Assembly: GCF_010723735.1 (NCBI RefSeq)
Contig: NZ_BLLB01000002.1
Span: forward strand, 2,976,001-3,040,000
DNA: 64,000 nucleotides
From: Mycolicibacterium hippocampi
GTDB taxonomy: Bacteria; Actinomycetota; Actinomycetes; Mycobacteriales; Mycobacteriaceae
Direction of reading: 5' to 3'
A model generated the notes under the pieces. It ran no database searches. It was given only the letters and a program-made list of their open reading frames with translations, and had not been told where the DNA came from. A program made the translations under genes and the position numbers. Positions 45,650 through 55,171 of this stretch are shown piece by piece (within the stretch, counting starts at the first letter, position 1; each line of letters opens with the position of its first letter).

Positions 45650-47019
45650 CGCTTCTTGGTCAGCGCGTCAGCGGCCGCGTCGGCCCACTGCCGCCACTGC
45701 TCGGCGCTGGCCCTGGCCTGCTCGGCATCCTTGCTGCGGCCGGCGGCCGCGGCCTTCTCCGCCTGGCGTTCGAACTGCTCGGCACGTACCCGGAACTGGT
45801 CTGCCCGCGCCTGTGCCTCGGGGTCCACGCCGCCGGTCGGGGTGTCACGAATCTTCTTCTCCACCGCGCGCAACCGCCGCTCCAGGTCTGCGCTGCGTTC
45901 CCGCGGAACCTTGCCGATGGCGTCCCACTTGTCCCCGATGGCACGCAGCGCTGCCCGCGCCGCGTCCGGGTCCGAACTGTCGAGCTTCTCCGCCTCGGCG
46001 AGCAACGCCTCCTTGGCCGCGGCGTTGGCGCGGAATTCGGCGTCGCGTTCGGCGTTGGCCGCATTGCGGGCGGAGAAGAACTTGTCCTGGGCGGACTTGA
46101 ACCGGTGCCACAACGCGTCGTCGACGTCCTTGGCGGCACGACCCGCCGCTTTCCACTCGGTGAGCAGCTCGCGGAAGGTCGCCGACGTCGGACCCCAGTC
46201 GGTGGAGTCGCACAGTTCCTCCGCGCGCACGCACAGCGCTTCCTTGGCCTGCTTGGCGCCGACGCGCTCCCGGTCCAGTTCGGCGAAGTGCGAACCACGG
46301 CGGCGATTGAACGTCTCGCGGGCCGTCGAGTAGCGCTTCCACAACGCGTCGTCGGTCTTTCGGTCCAGGCCGGTGATGGTCTTCCACTCGTCGAGGATGG
46401 CCCGCAACCGGTCGCCGGTGGCTTTCCACTGCACCGAGTTGGCCGCGAGCTCCTCTGCCTCGGCGGCCAGCGCCTCTTTCCGGGCGGTGTGCTCGGCACG
46501 GGCCTGTTCGCGTCTGGCCTTCTCCTGGGCCGTGGCGCTCTCGGCGTGCTCGACGATCGCCTGCAGCCGCGCGGCCAGGGAGTCGACGTCACCCAGCACG
46601 TGGGCCTCCGGAAGGCTCTCTGCGAGGGTGGTCGCGGCAGAGCGGATCTTGCGGGCCTCGCCGGATCCCGACGCCAGCCGCTGCTCCAGGAGCATCACCT
46701 CGGTGTGCAGATCATCGAAGCGGCGACCGAAATGCTCGTAGGCGGCTTCGGTGTCACCGGCCTGCCAGGACCCGATCCTGCGCTCGCCCGCAGCGGTGAG
46801 CAGCCACACCGTGCCGTCGGGGTCGACCCGTCCGAAGCGGTGGGGATCGCTTGCCGGGACCGGGCTGACCGTCGTGACTTTGGGCGGGGCGACCGGCCCC
46901 GGCCGTATCGCACCAGGCCGGGGGCCCATCGAGCCCGGTCCCGGCCGGACAGGCCCCGGCTTGGGTTTGGGGGCGTCGTGCTCGAACTCCTGGGAACCGC
47001 CCGGCTCGGTGATCGTCAT
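45646..47019 (-). CDS. DUF349 coiled-coil protein (Rv2731-like)
   Basis: 457 residues. Pro/Gly-rich start ([20 protein letters not shown], about 22-41), then at least three DUF349 helical repeats, each with a W-K or W-D core ([50 protein letters not shown]). Long helices run to the C-terminus. ATG 47019 is fixed by GAGGTAAC 7 nt upstream, although the frame stays open to 47265. Function unknown. Confidence 0.87.
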   Translation of the reverse strand: MTITEPGGSQEFEHDAPKPKPGPVRPGPGSMGPRPGAIRPGPVAPPKVTTVSPVPASDPHRFGRVDPDGTVWLLTAAGERRIGSWQAGDTEAAYEHFGRRFDDLHTEVMLLEQRLASGSGEARKIRSAATTLAESLPEAHVLGDVDSLAARLQAIVEHAESATAQEKARREQARAEHTARKEALAAEAEELAANSVQWKATGDRLRAILDEWKTITGLDRKTDDALWKRYSTARETFNRRRGSHFAELDRERVGAKQAKEALCVRAEELCDSTDWGPTSATFRELLTEWKAAGRAAKDVDDALWHRFKSAQDKFFSARNAANAERDAEFRANAAAKEALLAEAEKLDSSDPDAARAALRAIGDKWDAIGKVPRERSADLERRLRAVEKKIRDTPTGGVDPEAQARADQFRVRAEQFERQAEKAAAAGRSKDAEQARASAEQWRQWADAAADALTKKR

Positions 47020-47112
47020 ATCCGTTACCTCGTGCCCTCCGCGCGGACACCCGCGCACCTGCCGCGCTACGCGGCGCCTACCAGCTGACTCAGCGTCGGA
47101 GCCCTCGAAGTC

Positions 47113-47157
47113 TCCAAAGCGTCCGAAGCCTCCGAAGCGTCCTAAGCGTCCGAAGCC
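47113..47157 (+). repeat. Five tandem 9-bp repeats in the gap upstream of the DUF349 gene
   Basis: Units TCCAAAGCG, TCCGAAGCC, TCCGAAGCG, TCCTAAGCG and TCCGAAGCC follow one another. They lie between the divergent DUF349 and transporter genes and keep the upstream frame of the DUF349 gene open. Confidence 0.85.
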
Positions 47158-47240
47158 ATTGAAACAGGTCATCAGGCGCTGCGCCCATGGCTTGGCGTGC
47201 CAGGTCTCTAGGCTCGGGACGAAAACCCGGGAGGTGGTGG

Positions 47241-48116
47241 ATGGCCAAGGCGGATATCGCTGCACTGCTGGCCCTGGCCGCCGCTTTCTTCATCGCGGTC
47301 GGTGATGTCATCCATCAGCGCTCCGCGCACGAGGTGACCGATCAGAACGTCGGCCACCTCACGCTGTTCTTGACCCTGCTGCGCGACCGCCGATGGTGGT
47401 TGGGCAGTGGCGTGGCCGGCGCCGGGTTCGCGCTGCAAGCCGCGGCACTGGGGCTGGGCTCGGTGCTGTTGGTGCAGGCCGTGCTGGTGACCGCGCTGTT
47501 GTTCGCGTTGCCGATCAGCGCCCGGCAGTCACACCGGCGGGTCACCCGGTGGGAATGGGTGTGGGCGGTGCTGCTCGCCGGCTCGGTGATCGTCATCGTG
47601 ACCGTCGGCAATCCGACCGCCGGCGACTCGCGCGCCTCACTGGAGACCTGGCTCGGCGTGGCCGCTGTACTCGGGCCGGTGCTGGCGTTGTGCCTGCTGG
47701 GCGCCAGGCTGTGGTCCGGCCCGGCCAGCGCGGTGCTGCTCGCCGTGGTGTCCGGGGCGTTGTGGGGGTTGTTCGCGGTGCTGACCAAGTCCGTGGTGGA
47801 CCGCCTCGACGTGACCAGCTGGACCGGTGTCGAGGCGCTGCTGCTCACCCCCGAGCTCTACGCGTGGGCCCTGGTGGCGGTGGCGGGCACCGCCATGCAG
47901 CAGGCGTCGTTCCGGGCCGGGGCGCTGACCGCGTCGTTGCCGACGATGACGGTCACCGAGCCGATCGTCGCGTGCGTGCTCGGCGTCGTGGTGCTCGGCG
48001 AGACGCTGCGGCCGGGCGAGGCGGGGTGGTTCACCCTCGTCGTCGCGGTGGCGGTGATGGTGGCCGCCACTGCCGCTCTGGCCCGCGGCGAAGCCGCCAC
48101 CCGGGAACCCGTCTGA
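47241..48116 (+). CDS. DMT-superfamily multidrug/metabolite transporter-like protein (Rv2729c-like)
   Basis: 291 residues with nine to ten membrane helices and little else ([34 protein letters not shown] at the start). The pattern of two EamA/NIPA-like halves, with [16 protein letters not shown] and [16 protein letters not shown] in the second, fits the drug/metabolite transporter superfamily. GGGAGG lies before the ATG. The transported compound is unknown. Confidence 0.82.
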   Translation: MAKADIAALLALAAAFFIAVGDVIHQRSAHEVTDQNVGHLTLFLTLLRDRRWWLGSGVAGAGFALQAAALGLGSVLLVQAVLVTALLFALPISARQSHRRVTRWEWVWAVLLAGSVIVIVTVGNPTAGDSRASLETWLGVAAVLGPVLALCLLGARLWSGPASAVLLAVVSGALWGLFAVLTKSVVDRLDVTSWTGVEALLLTPELYAWALVAVAGTAMQQASFRAGALTASLPTMTVTEPIVACVLGVVVLGETLRPGEAGWFTLVVAVAVMVAATAALARGEAATREPV

Positions 48117-48161
48117 CCCGGGTGGCCGTCGGTCTGACCGGTTGACTGTCAGGCCGAGGGC

Positions 48162-48167
48162 TAGGTT
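48162..48167 (+). promoter_or_regulatory. -10 hexamer TAGGTT, leaderless arrangement for the miaA operon
   Basis: TAGGTT lies 7 nt before GTG 48175 of the Rv2728c homologue, the first gene of the run to miaA and dapF. Confidence 0.5.
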
Positions 48168-48174
48168 TGACGGC

Positions 48175-48870
48175 GTGCTGAGCACTATCGCGATCGTGCC
48201 GTCGGCGCCGGTGATGGTTCCGCAACTCGCCGGGTCGGCCGCCTCCGAGACCGCGGACCTGCGTGCCGCCGCACTGTCGGCGGCGGCGGCGCTGCCGCCG
48301 CGGTGGCTGGGGATCGGCGCCGCATCGTCGGACCGGGTCGCCGGTCCCGAGTCGGCCGGGACGTTCGCCGGTTACGGCGTCGATGTCCGGGTGGGGCTGT
48401 CGCCCGAGGCCGTCGCCCTCGGCGCCGCGCCCGCCCGGTTGCCGCTGTGCGCGTTGATCGCCGGCTGGCTGCGCGGACTCGCCGCCCCGGCGGCCAGTGC
48501 CCAGGTGCGCGCCTACGACAGCGGTCACGATCTCGATACCGCGCTGGACTTCGGCAGGCAGCTGCGCACGGAACTCGACAGCACCGCCGATCCCATCGGA
48601 GTGCTCGTGGTCGCCGACGGCGCGAACACGCTGAGCCCACCCGCGCCCGGCGGCTACCAGCCGGACTCGATACCGGTGCAGGCCGTCCTCGACGAGGCCC
48701 TGGCCGCGGGTGACTGTGCCGCGCTGACCCGGCTGCCCGAGCGCATCGTCGGCCGCATCGCCTACCAGGTACTGGCCGGGCTCACCGAGCCGGCGCCCGC
48801 GTCGGCGAAAGAGCTCTACCGCGGAGCGCCGTACGGTGTCGGCTACTTCGTCGGCCTCTGGCACCCGTGA
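48175..48870 (+). CDS. Class III extradiol dioxygenase-fold protein (Rv2728c-like)
   Basis: 231 residues, Ala-rich. The opening [21 protein letters not shown] and the central [14 protein letters not shown] are features of the LigB-like fold, though no full metal-ligand set is evident, so catalysis is doubtful. GTG 48175 is chosen from the -10 box. Its TGA overlaps the miaA GTG, so the two are coupled, as in M. tuberculosis. Function unknown. Confidence 0.8.
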   Translation: MLSTIAIVPSAPVMVPQLAGSAASETADLRAAALSAAAALPPRWLGIGAASSDRVAGPESAGTFAGYGVDVRVGLSPEAVALGAAPARLPLCALIAGWLRGLAAPAASAQVRAYDSGHDLDTALDFGRQLRTELDSTADPIGVLVVADGANTLSPPAPGGYQPDSIPVQAVLDEALAAGDCAALTRLPERIVGRIAYQVLAGLTEPAPASAKELYRGAPYGVGYFVGLWHP

Positions 48871-49793
48871 CCGCCCCGCGCCCACTGGCGATCGTGGGCC
48901 CGACCGGCACCGGCAAGTCAGACCTGGCACTGGCCATCGCCGAGGCGCTCGGTGCCGAGATCGCCGCCGAAGTGGTGAACGCCGACGCGATGCAGCTGTA
49001 CCGCGGGATGGACATCGGCACCGCGAAGCTGACGGTCGCCCAACGGCGGGGCATTCCGCATCATCAACTCGACGTGCTCGATGTCGTCGAGACCGCGACC
49101 GTCGCCCGCTATCAGCAGGACGCGGCCGCCGACATCGAGGCGATCGCCGCGCGCGGCGCCCTTCCGATCGTGGTCGGAGGGTCGATGCTCTACATCCAGT
49201 CCCTGCTCGACGAGTGGACGTTTCCGGCCACCGATCCGTACGTGCGGGCGCGGTGGGAGCGGCGCCTCGCCGAGGTCGGGGTGGCTCAACTGCATCGCGA
49301 ACTGTCCGGGGTGGACGCGGCAGCGGCCGAGGCGATCCTTCCCACCGACGGCCGCCGCATCGTGCGCGCGCTGGAGGTCGTGGAGCTCACCGGCGAACCG
49401 TTCGCGGCGTCGGCCCCCCGGATCGGCGCCCCCCGGTGGAATGCCGCCATCATCGGGCTGGATTGGGACACCGAGGTTCTCGATCAGCGTCTGGCACACC
49501 GGACCGACAAGATGTTCGCCGACGGCCTGGTCGACGAGGTCACCTCGCTGCTCGGCCGGGGTCTGCGCGACGGTGTCACCGCGTCCCGGGCGCTCGGCTA
49601 CGCACAGGTCATCGCGGACCTCGACGCAGGCGGTGACGGCTCCGCGGCCCGGGAGCCGACGTTCGTCGGCACCCGTCGCTACGTGCGCAGGCAGCGGTCG
49701 TGGTTCCGCCGCGACCACCGCATCACCTGGCTGGACGGCGCCGCCCCCGGAAACCTCGACCGGGCGCTGCAGCGGTGGCGCGACGTATCCTGA
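48867..49793 (+). CDS. miaA: tRNA dimethylallyltransferase MiaA
   Basis: 308 residues. Adds the isopentenyl group to A37 of tRNAs reading U-starting codons, before MiaB. P-loop [25 protein letters not shown], and [16 protein letters not shown] are intact; the C-terminal [14 protein letters not shown] binds tRNA. GTG start overlaps the previous stop (GTGA). dapF begins 4 bp after its stop. Confidence 0.96.
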   Translation: MTAPRPLAIVGPTGTGKSDLALAIAEALGAEIAAEVVNADAMQLYRGMDIGTAKLTVAQRRGIPHHQLDVLDVVETATVARYQQDAAADIEAIAARGALPIVVGGSMLYIQSLLDEWTFPATDPYVRARWERRLAEVGVAQLHRELSGVDAAAAEAILPTDGRRIVRALEVVELTGEPFAASAPRIGAPRWNAAIIGLDWDTEVLDQRLAHRTDKMFADGLVDEVTSLLGRGLRDGVTASRALGYAQVIADLDAGGDGSAAREPTFVGTRRYVRRQRSWFRRDHRITWLDGAAPGNLDRALQRWRDVS

Positions 49794-49797
49794 GCTG

Positions 49798-50664
49798 GTG
49801 AAGTTCGCCAAGGGGCACGGCACGGAGAACGACTTCGTGCTGATTCCCGACCTGCAGGCCGCGATCGAGTTGACGCCGGTCGCGGTCGCTGCGCTCTGTG
49901 ACCGCAGGCGCGGGCTCGGCGCCGACGGGGTGTTACGCGTCACCGTCGCGGGTGCCGCATGCGAGGCGGGGGTGCTCGACGAGCTGCCCGAGGGCGTGGC
50001 GGCCGAGGACTGGTTCATGGACTACCGCAACGCTGACGGGTCGATCGCGCAGATGTGTGGCAACGGGGTGCGGGTCTTCGCCCACTACCTGCGGGCCGAG
50101 GGCCTGGAGTCCCGGCGGGAGTTCGTCGTGGGCTCGCGGGCCGGTGCCCGCCCGGTCGAACTGCACGCCGCCGATGCGATCCGGGCCGACGTCACCGTCG
50201 ACATGGGCAAGGCCACCGCGCTCGGCAACGGTTCGGCGGTGGTCGGCGGGCGCCGCTTTAACGGCCTGGCCGTCGACGTCGGCAACCCCCACCTCGCCTG
50301 CGTCGATGACTCGCTGACCGATGCCGACCTCGCCGCACTGGACGTCGCCGGCCCCGTGACCTTCGACACCGCGCAGTTCCCGGAGGGGGTCAATGTCGAG
50401 GTGCTGACCGCCCCGGCCGACGGTGCGGTGACCATGCGGGTGCACGAACGAGGGGTGGGAGAAACACGATCCTGCGGCACGGGAACCGTCGCCGCGGCCT
50501 ACGCCGCTCTGCAGCACCAGGGCCTGTCGACCGGCACCCTGCGGATACGCCTCCCCGGAGGCGAAGTCACGGTGACCGTCACCGAGGGCGCCAGCTACCT
50601 ACGGGGTCCCTCGGTCCTGGTCGCCGCCGGCGAACTGTCCGACACGTGGTGGCGAGCGCAGTAA
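49798..50664 (+). CDS. dapF: Diaminopimelate epimerase
   Basis: 288 residues. Interconverts LL- and meso-diaminopimelate for lysine and peptidoglycan. The two catalytic Cys lie in MCGNGVRVF (near 87) and [10 protein letters not shown] (near 225). Start GTG 49798 gives the usual [14 protein letters not shown] opening; the longer frame running back through miaA is not used. It is likely co-transcribed with miaA. Confidence 0.96.
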   Translation: MKFAKGHGTENDFVLIPDLQAAIELTPVAVAALCDRRRGLGADGVLRVTVAGAACEAGVLDELPEGVAAEDWFMDYRNADGSIAQMCGNGVRVFAHYLRAEGLESRREFVVGSRAGARPVELHAADAIRADVTVDMGKATALGNGSAVVGGRRFNGLAVDVGNPHLACVDDSLTDADLAALDVAGPVTFDTAQFPEGVNVEVLTAPADGAVTMRVHERGVGETRSCGTGTVAAAYAALQHQGLSTGTLRIRLPGGEVTVTVTEGASYLRGPSVLVAAGELSDTWWRAQ

Positions 50665-50709
50665 TTCAGATGCACGAACACACCCAAAAGGGGCAACATC
50701 TCCAAGTAC

Positions 50710-52107
50710 ATGACTGAACCCACGATCCCAAGCTCCGGTGAGCTCGCCCTGGAAGACCGGGTGGCGCTGCGCCGGGTAGCCGGGCTGTCCACCGAACTCG
50801 CCGACGTCACCGAGGTCGAGTACCGCCAGCTGCGACTGGAGCGCGTGGTGCTGGTCGGGGTGTGGACCGACGGCACCGCCGCGGACGCCGACGCCAGCCT
50901 CGCGGAGCTGGCCGCGTTGGCCGAGACGGCAGGTTCGGAGGTGCTCGAAGGTCTCATCCAGCGTCGCGACAAACCGGACCCGTCGACCTACATCGGGTCC
51001 GGCAAGGCCGCTGAACTGCGCGAGGTGGTGCTGGCGACCGGTGCCGACACCGTCATCTGCGACGGTGAGCTCAGCCCGGCGCAGTTGAACGCGCTGGAGA
51101 AGGCGGTGAAGGTCAAGGTCATCGACCGCACCGCGCTGATCCTGGACATCTTCGCCCAGCACGCAACGAGCCGCGAAGGCAAGGCGCAGGTCGCCTACGC
51201 GCAGATGGAGTACATGCTCCCGCGACTGCGAGGCTGGGGTGAGTCGATGTCCCGTCAGGGTGGCGGCGCCGGCGGCAGCGGCGGCGGTGTCGGAACCCGC
51301 GGACCGGGTGAGACGAAGATCGAAACCGACCGCCGCCGGATCCGCGAGCGAATGGCCAAGCTGCGCAGGGAAATCCGCGACATGAAGCAGGTTCGCGATA
51401 CGCAGCGCAGCCGTCGGCTCGGCAGTGACAAGCCCTCGGTGGCCATCGTCGGTTACACCAACGCCGGAAAGTCCAGTGTGCTCAACGCGTTGACCGGGGC
51501 CGGTGTGCTGGTCGAGAACGCGTTGTTCGCCACCCTCGAGCCGACTACTCGCCGTGGCGAATTCGCCGACGGTCGGGAGATCGTGCTCACCGACACCGTG
51601 GGCTTCGTCCGTCATCTGCCCACCCAGCTCGTCGAGGCGTTCCGGTCGACCCTCGAGGAGGTCGTCGACGCAGATCTGCTCGTCCACGTCGTCGACGGCT
51701 CCGACGTCAACCCGCTGGCGCAGGTCAACGCGGTGCGGCAGGTCGTCAACGATGTGGTGGCCGATCGTGACGGTCAGATGGCTCCAGAGTTGTTGGTGGT
51801 CAACAAGATCGATGCAGCCGGGGACTTGGCGCTGGCGAAGTTGCGGCGGGCCCTGCCTGACGCGGTGTTCGTCTCTGCCCGCACCGGTGAAGGATTGGAC
51901 CGCCTGCGGGCCCGGATGGCGGAGATGGTGGCGCCCCGCGATGTAGTGATTGATGTCACAATCCCTTACAGCCGAGGAGATCTCGTCAACCGGGTGCACG
52001 CCGACGGGCGCGTCGATGCCATGGAGCACACTGCTTCTGGCACCAGGATCAAGGCGCGGGTGCCGATCGCGCTGGCGGCCGGGCTCGCCGAGTTCCCGAC
52101 GTTCTGA
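50710..52107 (+). CDS. hflX: Ribosome-associated GTPase HflX
   Basis: 465 residues. The HflX N-domain (SGKAAELREVVLATGADTVICDGELSPAQ) and Gly-rich linker (QGGGAGGSGGGVGTRGPGETKIETD) precede a G domain: VGYTNAGKSS (G1), DTVGF (G3), NKID (G4), and VSARTGEGLD (G5). It splits stalled or hibernating ribosomes; in mycobacteria it is tied to macrolide tolerance. ATG 50710 follows AAAAGGGG at an unusually long 17-nt distance. Confidence 0.95.
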   Translation: MTEPTIPSSGELALEDRVALRRVAGLSTELADVTEVEYRQLRLERVVLVGVWTDGTAADADASLAELAALAETAGSEVLEGLIQRRDKPDPSTYIGSGKAAELREVVLATGADTVICDGELSPAQLNALEKAVKVKVIDRTALILDIFAQHATSREGKAQVAYAQMEYMLPRLRGWGESMSRQGGGAGGSGGGVGTRGPGETKIETDRRRIRERMAKLRREIRDMKQVRDTQRSRRLGSDKPSVAIVGYTNAGKSSVLNALTGAGVLVENALFATLEPTTRRGEFADGREIVLTDTVGFVRHLPTQLVEAFRSTLEEVVDADLLVHVVDGSDVNPLAQVNAVRQVVNDVVADRDGQMAPELLVVNKIDAAGDLALAKLRRALPDAVFVSARTGEGLDRLRARMAEMVAPRDVVIDVTIPYSRGDLVNRVHADGRVDAMEHTASGTRIKARVPIALAAGLAEFPTF

Positions 52108-52140
52108 CCGCCACAGATGCGTATGTGGTTGGTGGTGCGG

Positions 52141-52146
52141 TAGGCT
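52141..52146 (+). promoter_or_regulatory. -10 hexamer TAGGCT and long leader of the DEAD-box gene
   Basis: TAGGCT lies 34 bp after the hflX stop. Transcription from it would give a leader of about 180 nt before the ATG at 52333, unusually long for this window. Cold-shock helicase genes often carry long regulatory leaders, but no defined fold was established here. Confidence 0.4.
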
Positions 52147-52332
52147 CGTCGTGAACGTCGGCTGCGGACAGCTCATCACCATCTCTTCGAGCACACCGCC
52201 CGCTCCTGGAAACGCTGACGACCGACTACCCACTACGGCGAAACCGCCACTGTGTGCGCACTTCCGCTGGACGGTTCCCGTCGCGGTTGCCCGGGCACAC
52301 GCTGCCCGAACAGGCCGGAAAGGCACACACAC

Positions 52333-53664
52333 ATGACCCCCCAATCCTTTGCTGACCTCGGCGTGCCCGCATCGCTGGTACAGGCACTCACCGAGCGCGG
52401 CATCACAGAACCGTTCCCGATCCAAGCCGCCACCCTGCCCGATGCACTCGCCGGACGCGACGTGCTCGGCCGCGGAAAGACCGGCAGCGGCAAGACGCTG
52501 GCGTTCTCGCTGCCGCTGGTGGCGACGCTGACCGGGCGCCGCAGTCAACCCTCGCGGCCCACCGGGCTGATCCTGGCTCCCACCCGGGAACTCGCCACCC
52601 AGATCACCGCCGTGCTGCAGCCGCTGGCCGCCGCGTCCGGCCTGCGCGTCACGACGATCTTCGGCGGTGTGTCGCAGAGCAAGCAGGTCAGTGCGCTGCG
52701 CTCCGGTGTCGACATCGTGGTGGCATGCCCCGGCCGCCTCGAGGATCTGATGCGGCAGAAGCTGATCCGTCTCGACGACGTCCGCACCACGGTGCTCGAC
52801 GAGGCCGATCACATGGCCGATCTCGGCTTCCTCCCCGGCGTCACGCGCATCCTGGCGGCGACTCCCGCAGGCGGCCAGCGGCTGCTGTTCTCCGCGACGC
52901 TGGACAACGGCGTCGACAAGCTGGTGAAACGATTCCTGAGCAATCCGGTGATGCACTCGGTCGAGGAGGCCGACGAAGTGCCCGCCGTGATGACCCACCA
53001 CGTGTTTCACGTTGGGGGAGCACAGCAGAAGAAGGATCTCGTGCACCGGCTGGCCTCCGGGACCGGACGCCGGATCCTGTTCATGCGCACCAAGCACCAG
53101 GCGCGCAAGCTGGCCAAGCAGCTCACCGAATCGGGGGTTCCCTCGGTGGACCTGCATGGCAACCTCTCGCAGCCGGCGCGGGACCGCAACCTGGCGGCCT
53201 TCACCACCGGCACCGCGCGCGTACTGGTCGCCACCGATATCGCCGCCCGTGGTGTCCACGTCGACGGGGTCGAACTCGTCGTGCACGTCGACCCGCCGAT
53301 GGAACACAAGGCCTACCTGCACAGGTCGGGACGCACCGCTCGGGCGGGCAGCGACGGCGACGTCGTCACCGTCGTGCTACCCGAGCAGCGCAGGGACACC
53401 CAGCAGCTGCTGCGTCGCGCAGGTATCACCGTGCGGCCTCAGGAAGTCACCGCCGACTCCGATCCAGTGCACGCGCTGGTCGGTGAGATCGCACCACTGC
53501 GTGCGGCGCCGAAAGTGGTTGCCCCGGTAGCCAGAGCTGCCGGACCGAAGCCCGACCGTGGCCCCGACCACCGCCGCGGTACGCCCGCCCGGGGCGCGCA
53601 CGGCAACCGGCGACGCGGTACCCGCGGCGCCGGTGCGCGGGGGCGTGCTCAGACGACGTCCTGA
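52333..53664 (+). CDS. DEAD-box ATP-dependent RNA helicase
   Basis: 443 residues. Q motif (FADLGVPASLVQALTERGITEPFPIQ), motif I GKTGSGKT, Ia PTRELATQ, II VLDEADHM, III FSATLD, V ATDIAARGVHV, VI HRSGRTARAG. The last about 50 residues are basic and rich in Arg and Gly (GTPARGAHGNRRRGTRGAGARGR), an RGG-like RNA-binding tail. Resembles RhlE. It lies between hflX and fadE20, where M. tuberculosis has no helicase. A role in RNA unfolding or ribosome assembly is likely. Confidence 0.93.
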   Translation: MTPQSFADLGVPASLVQALTERGITEPFPIQAATLPDALAGRDVLGRGKTGSGKTLAFSLPLVATLTGRRSQPSRPTGLILAPTRELATQITAVLQPLAAASGLRVTTIFGGVSQSKQVSALRSGVDIVVACPGRLEDLMRQKLIRLDDVRTTVLDEADHMADLGFLPGVTRILAATPAGGQRLLFSATLDNGVDKLVKRFLSNPVMHSVEEADEVPAVMTHHVFHVGGAQQKKDLVHRLASGTGRRILFMRTKHQARKLAKQLTESGVPSVDLHGNLSQPARDRNLAAFTTGTARVLVATDIAARGVHVDGVELVVHVDPPMEHKAYLHRSGRTARAGSDGDVVTVVLPEQRRDTQQLLRRAGITVRPQEVTADSDPVHALVGEIAPLRAAPKVVAPVARAAGPKPDRGPDHRRGTPARGAHGNRRRGTRGAGARGRAQTTS

Positions 53665-53760
53665 CCCGCGGGTCACCGGATGACCGGTGGCTCCTCGGTG
53701 CGGCCGGGCCCCGGCTCCGAGCCGACCACGACGGACGCTCTGCGGCCCGTTCGGCGTCGG

Positions 53761-53780
53761 CCAACCATCCGGTTGGATGG
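53761..53780. promoter_or_regulatory. Overlapping palindromes upstream of fadE20 (candidate operator)
   Basis: CCAACC-ATCC-GGTTGG (53761-53776) and CCATCC-GGTT-GGATGG (53765-53780) overlap in a single 20-bp site. A -10-like TACGTT begins 3 bp later (53783-53788). The fadE20 ATG is at 53827. Confidence 0.55.
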
Positions 53781-53826
53781 GGTACGTTGGCGGTAACAGC
53801 CCGTACCAACCACGGAGGGATTCCCC

Positions 53827-54984
53827 ATGGGCGTCGTCGCCTACGACCGCACGCTGTTCGAGCCCGAACACGAACTGTTCCGCGAGTCCTTCCGCGGTTT
53901 CCTGGAACGTCATGTCGCGCCGTTCCACGAGGAGTGGGAAAAGGACAAGATCGTGGACCGGGGTGTCTGGCTGGAGGCCGGCAAGCAGGGCTTTCTGGGC
54001 ATGGCGGTGCCCGAGGAGTACGGCGGCGGGGGCGTTTCGGACTTCCGGTACAACACCGTCATCACCGAGGAGGTGACCGCGGGGCGGTTCAGCGGGCTGG
54101 GATTCAGCCTGCACAACGACGTCGTCGCCCCGTATCTGACCAGGCTGTGCGCCGAGGAGCAGAAGCAGCGCTGGCTACCCGGGTTCTGCACCGGAGAGTT
54201 GATCTCCGCGATCGCGATGACCGAGCCGGGCACCGGAAGTGACCTGCAGGGCATCAAGACCAGAGCGGTCAAGGACGGCGACCACTACATCCTCAACGGC
54301 GCCAAGACCTTCATCACCAACGGCATCCACGCCGACCTGGTGATCGTGGTGGCCCAGACCGACCCCGACAAGGGCGCGCTGGGGTTCTCGCTGCTGATGG
54401 TCGAGCGCGGGATGGAGGGCTTCGAGCGGGGCCGTCATCTGGACAAACTCGGCCTCGACGCCCAGGACACCGCTGAGTTGTCGTTCACCGACGTCAAGGT
54501 GCCTGCGGAGAATCTGCTCGGGGAAGAAGGCCAGGGTTTTGTCTACCTGATGCAGAACCTCCCGCAGGAGCGGATCTCGATCGCCATCATGGCGGCCGCG
54601 GCGATGGAGGCGGTACTCGGTCAGACGGTCGAGTACGCCAAGGAGCGCAAGGCCTTCGGCAAGCCGATCGGCAGCTTCCAGAACAGCCGTTTCGTGCTGG
54701 CCGAGCTGGCAACCGAAGCCACGGTGGTGCGGATGATGGTCGACGAGTACATCCGCCTTCACCTCGACGATCGACTGACTGCTGAGCAGGCCGCGATGGC
54801 CAAGTGGTATTCCACCGAGAAGCAGGTGCATTTGATCGACCGGTGCCTGCAATTGCACGGCGGCTACGGATATATGCGGGAATATCCGGTGGCGCGCGCC
54901 TATCTGGATGCGCGGGTTCAGACCATTTACGGGGGAACCTCCGAGATCATGAAGGAGATCATCGGGCGCAGCCTCGGGGTATGA
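53827..54984 (+). CDS. fadE20: Acyl-CoA dehydrogenase FadE20
   Basis: 385 residues, FAD-dependent first step of fatty-acid beta-oxidation. MTEPGTGSDLQGIKTRA and FITNGIHADLVIVVAQTD form the FAD/substrate region; the C-terminal CLQLHGGYGYMREYPVARAYLDARVQTIYGGTSEIMKEIIGR is the standard end. The catalytic Glu in YGGTSE is expected for this class. AGGGA lies 6 nt before the ATG. Chain-length preference is not predictable. A palindromic site upstream suggests control by a fatty-acid regulator. Confidence 0.95.
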   Translation: MGVVAYDRTLFEPEHELFRESFRGFLERHVAPFHEEWEKDKIVDRGVWLEAGKQGFLGMAVPEEYGGGGVSDFRYNTVITEEVTAGRFSGLGFSLHNDVVAPYLTRLCAEEQKQRWLPGFCTGELISAIAMTEPGTGSDLQGIKTRAVKDGDHYILNGAKTFITNGIHADLVIVVAQTDPDKGALGFSLLMVERGMEGFERGRHLDKLGLDAQDTAELSFTDVKVPAENLLGEEGQGFVYLMQNLPQERISIAIMAAAAMEAVLGQTVEYAKERKAFGKPIGSFQNSRFVLAELATEATVVRMMVDEYIRLHLDDRLTAEQAAMAKWYSTEKQVHLIDRCLQLHGGYGYMREYPVARAYLDARVQTIYGGTSEIMKEIIGRSLGV

Positions 54985-55171
54985 ATACCGGCATCCGAAG
55001 TGGTCCGGCGATAGTGCGCAACTGCATATTCTTTTTGTTGAACCGGCGAGGGTCCTTGGTAATCGGCGTCCGCTGACGCAAAGTGAACGGACGCGGTACT
55101 TTCGCAGGACTTTTTGAAGCACGGCTTCGAGGGTCTTGCTGAGCACCTGTCGCCGACCGCGGGGAGGATGA

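Noticed and set aside
45286..47088. 600-codon plus-strand frame opposite the DUF349 gene
   Set aside because: The minus-strand frame has DUF349 repeats and a good ribosome-binding site; this one has neither a known motif nor a plausible start.
50599..53322. 907-codon open frame on the minus strand
   Set aside because: It lies wholly antisense to hflX and the DEAD-box gene, which have full motif sets. Long antisense frames are common at this GC content and the translation shows no family motif.
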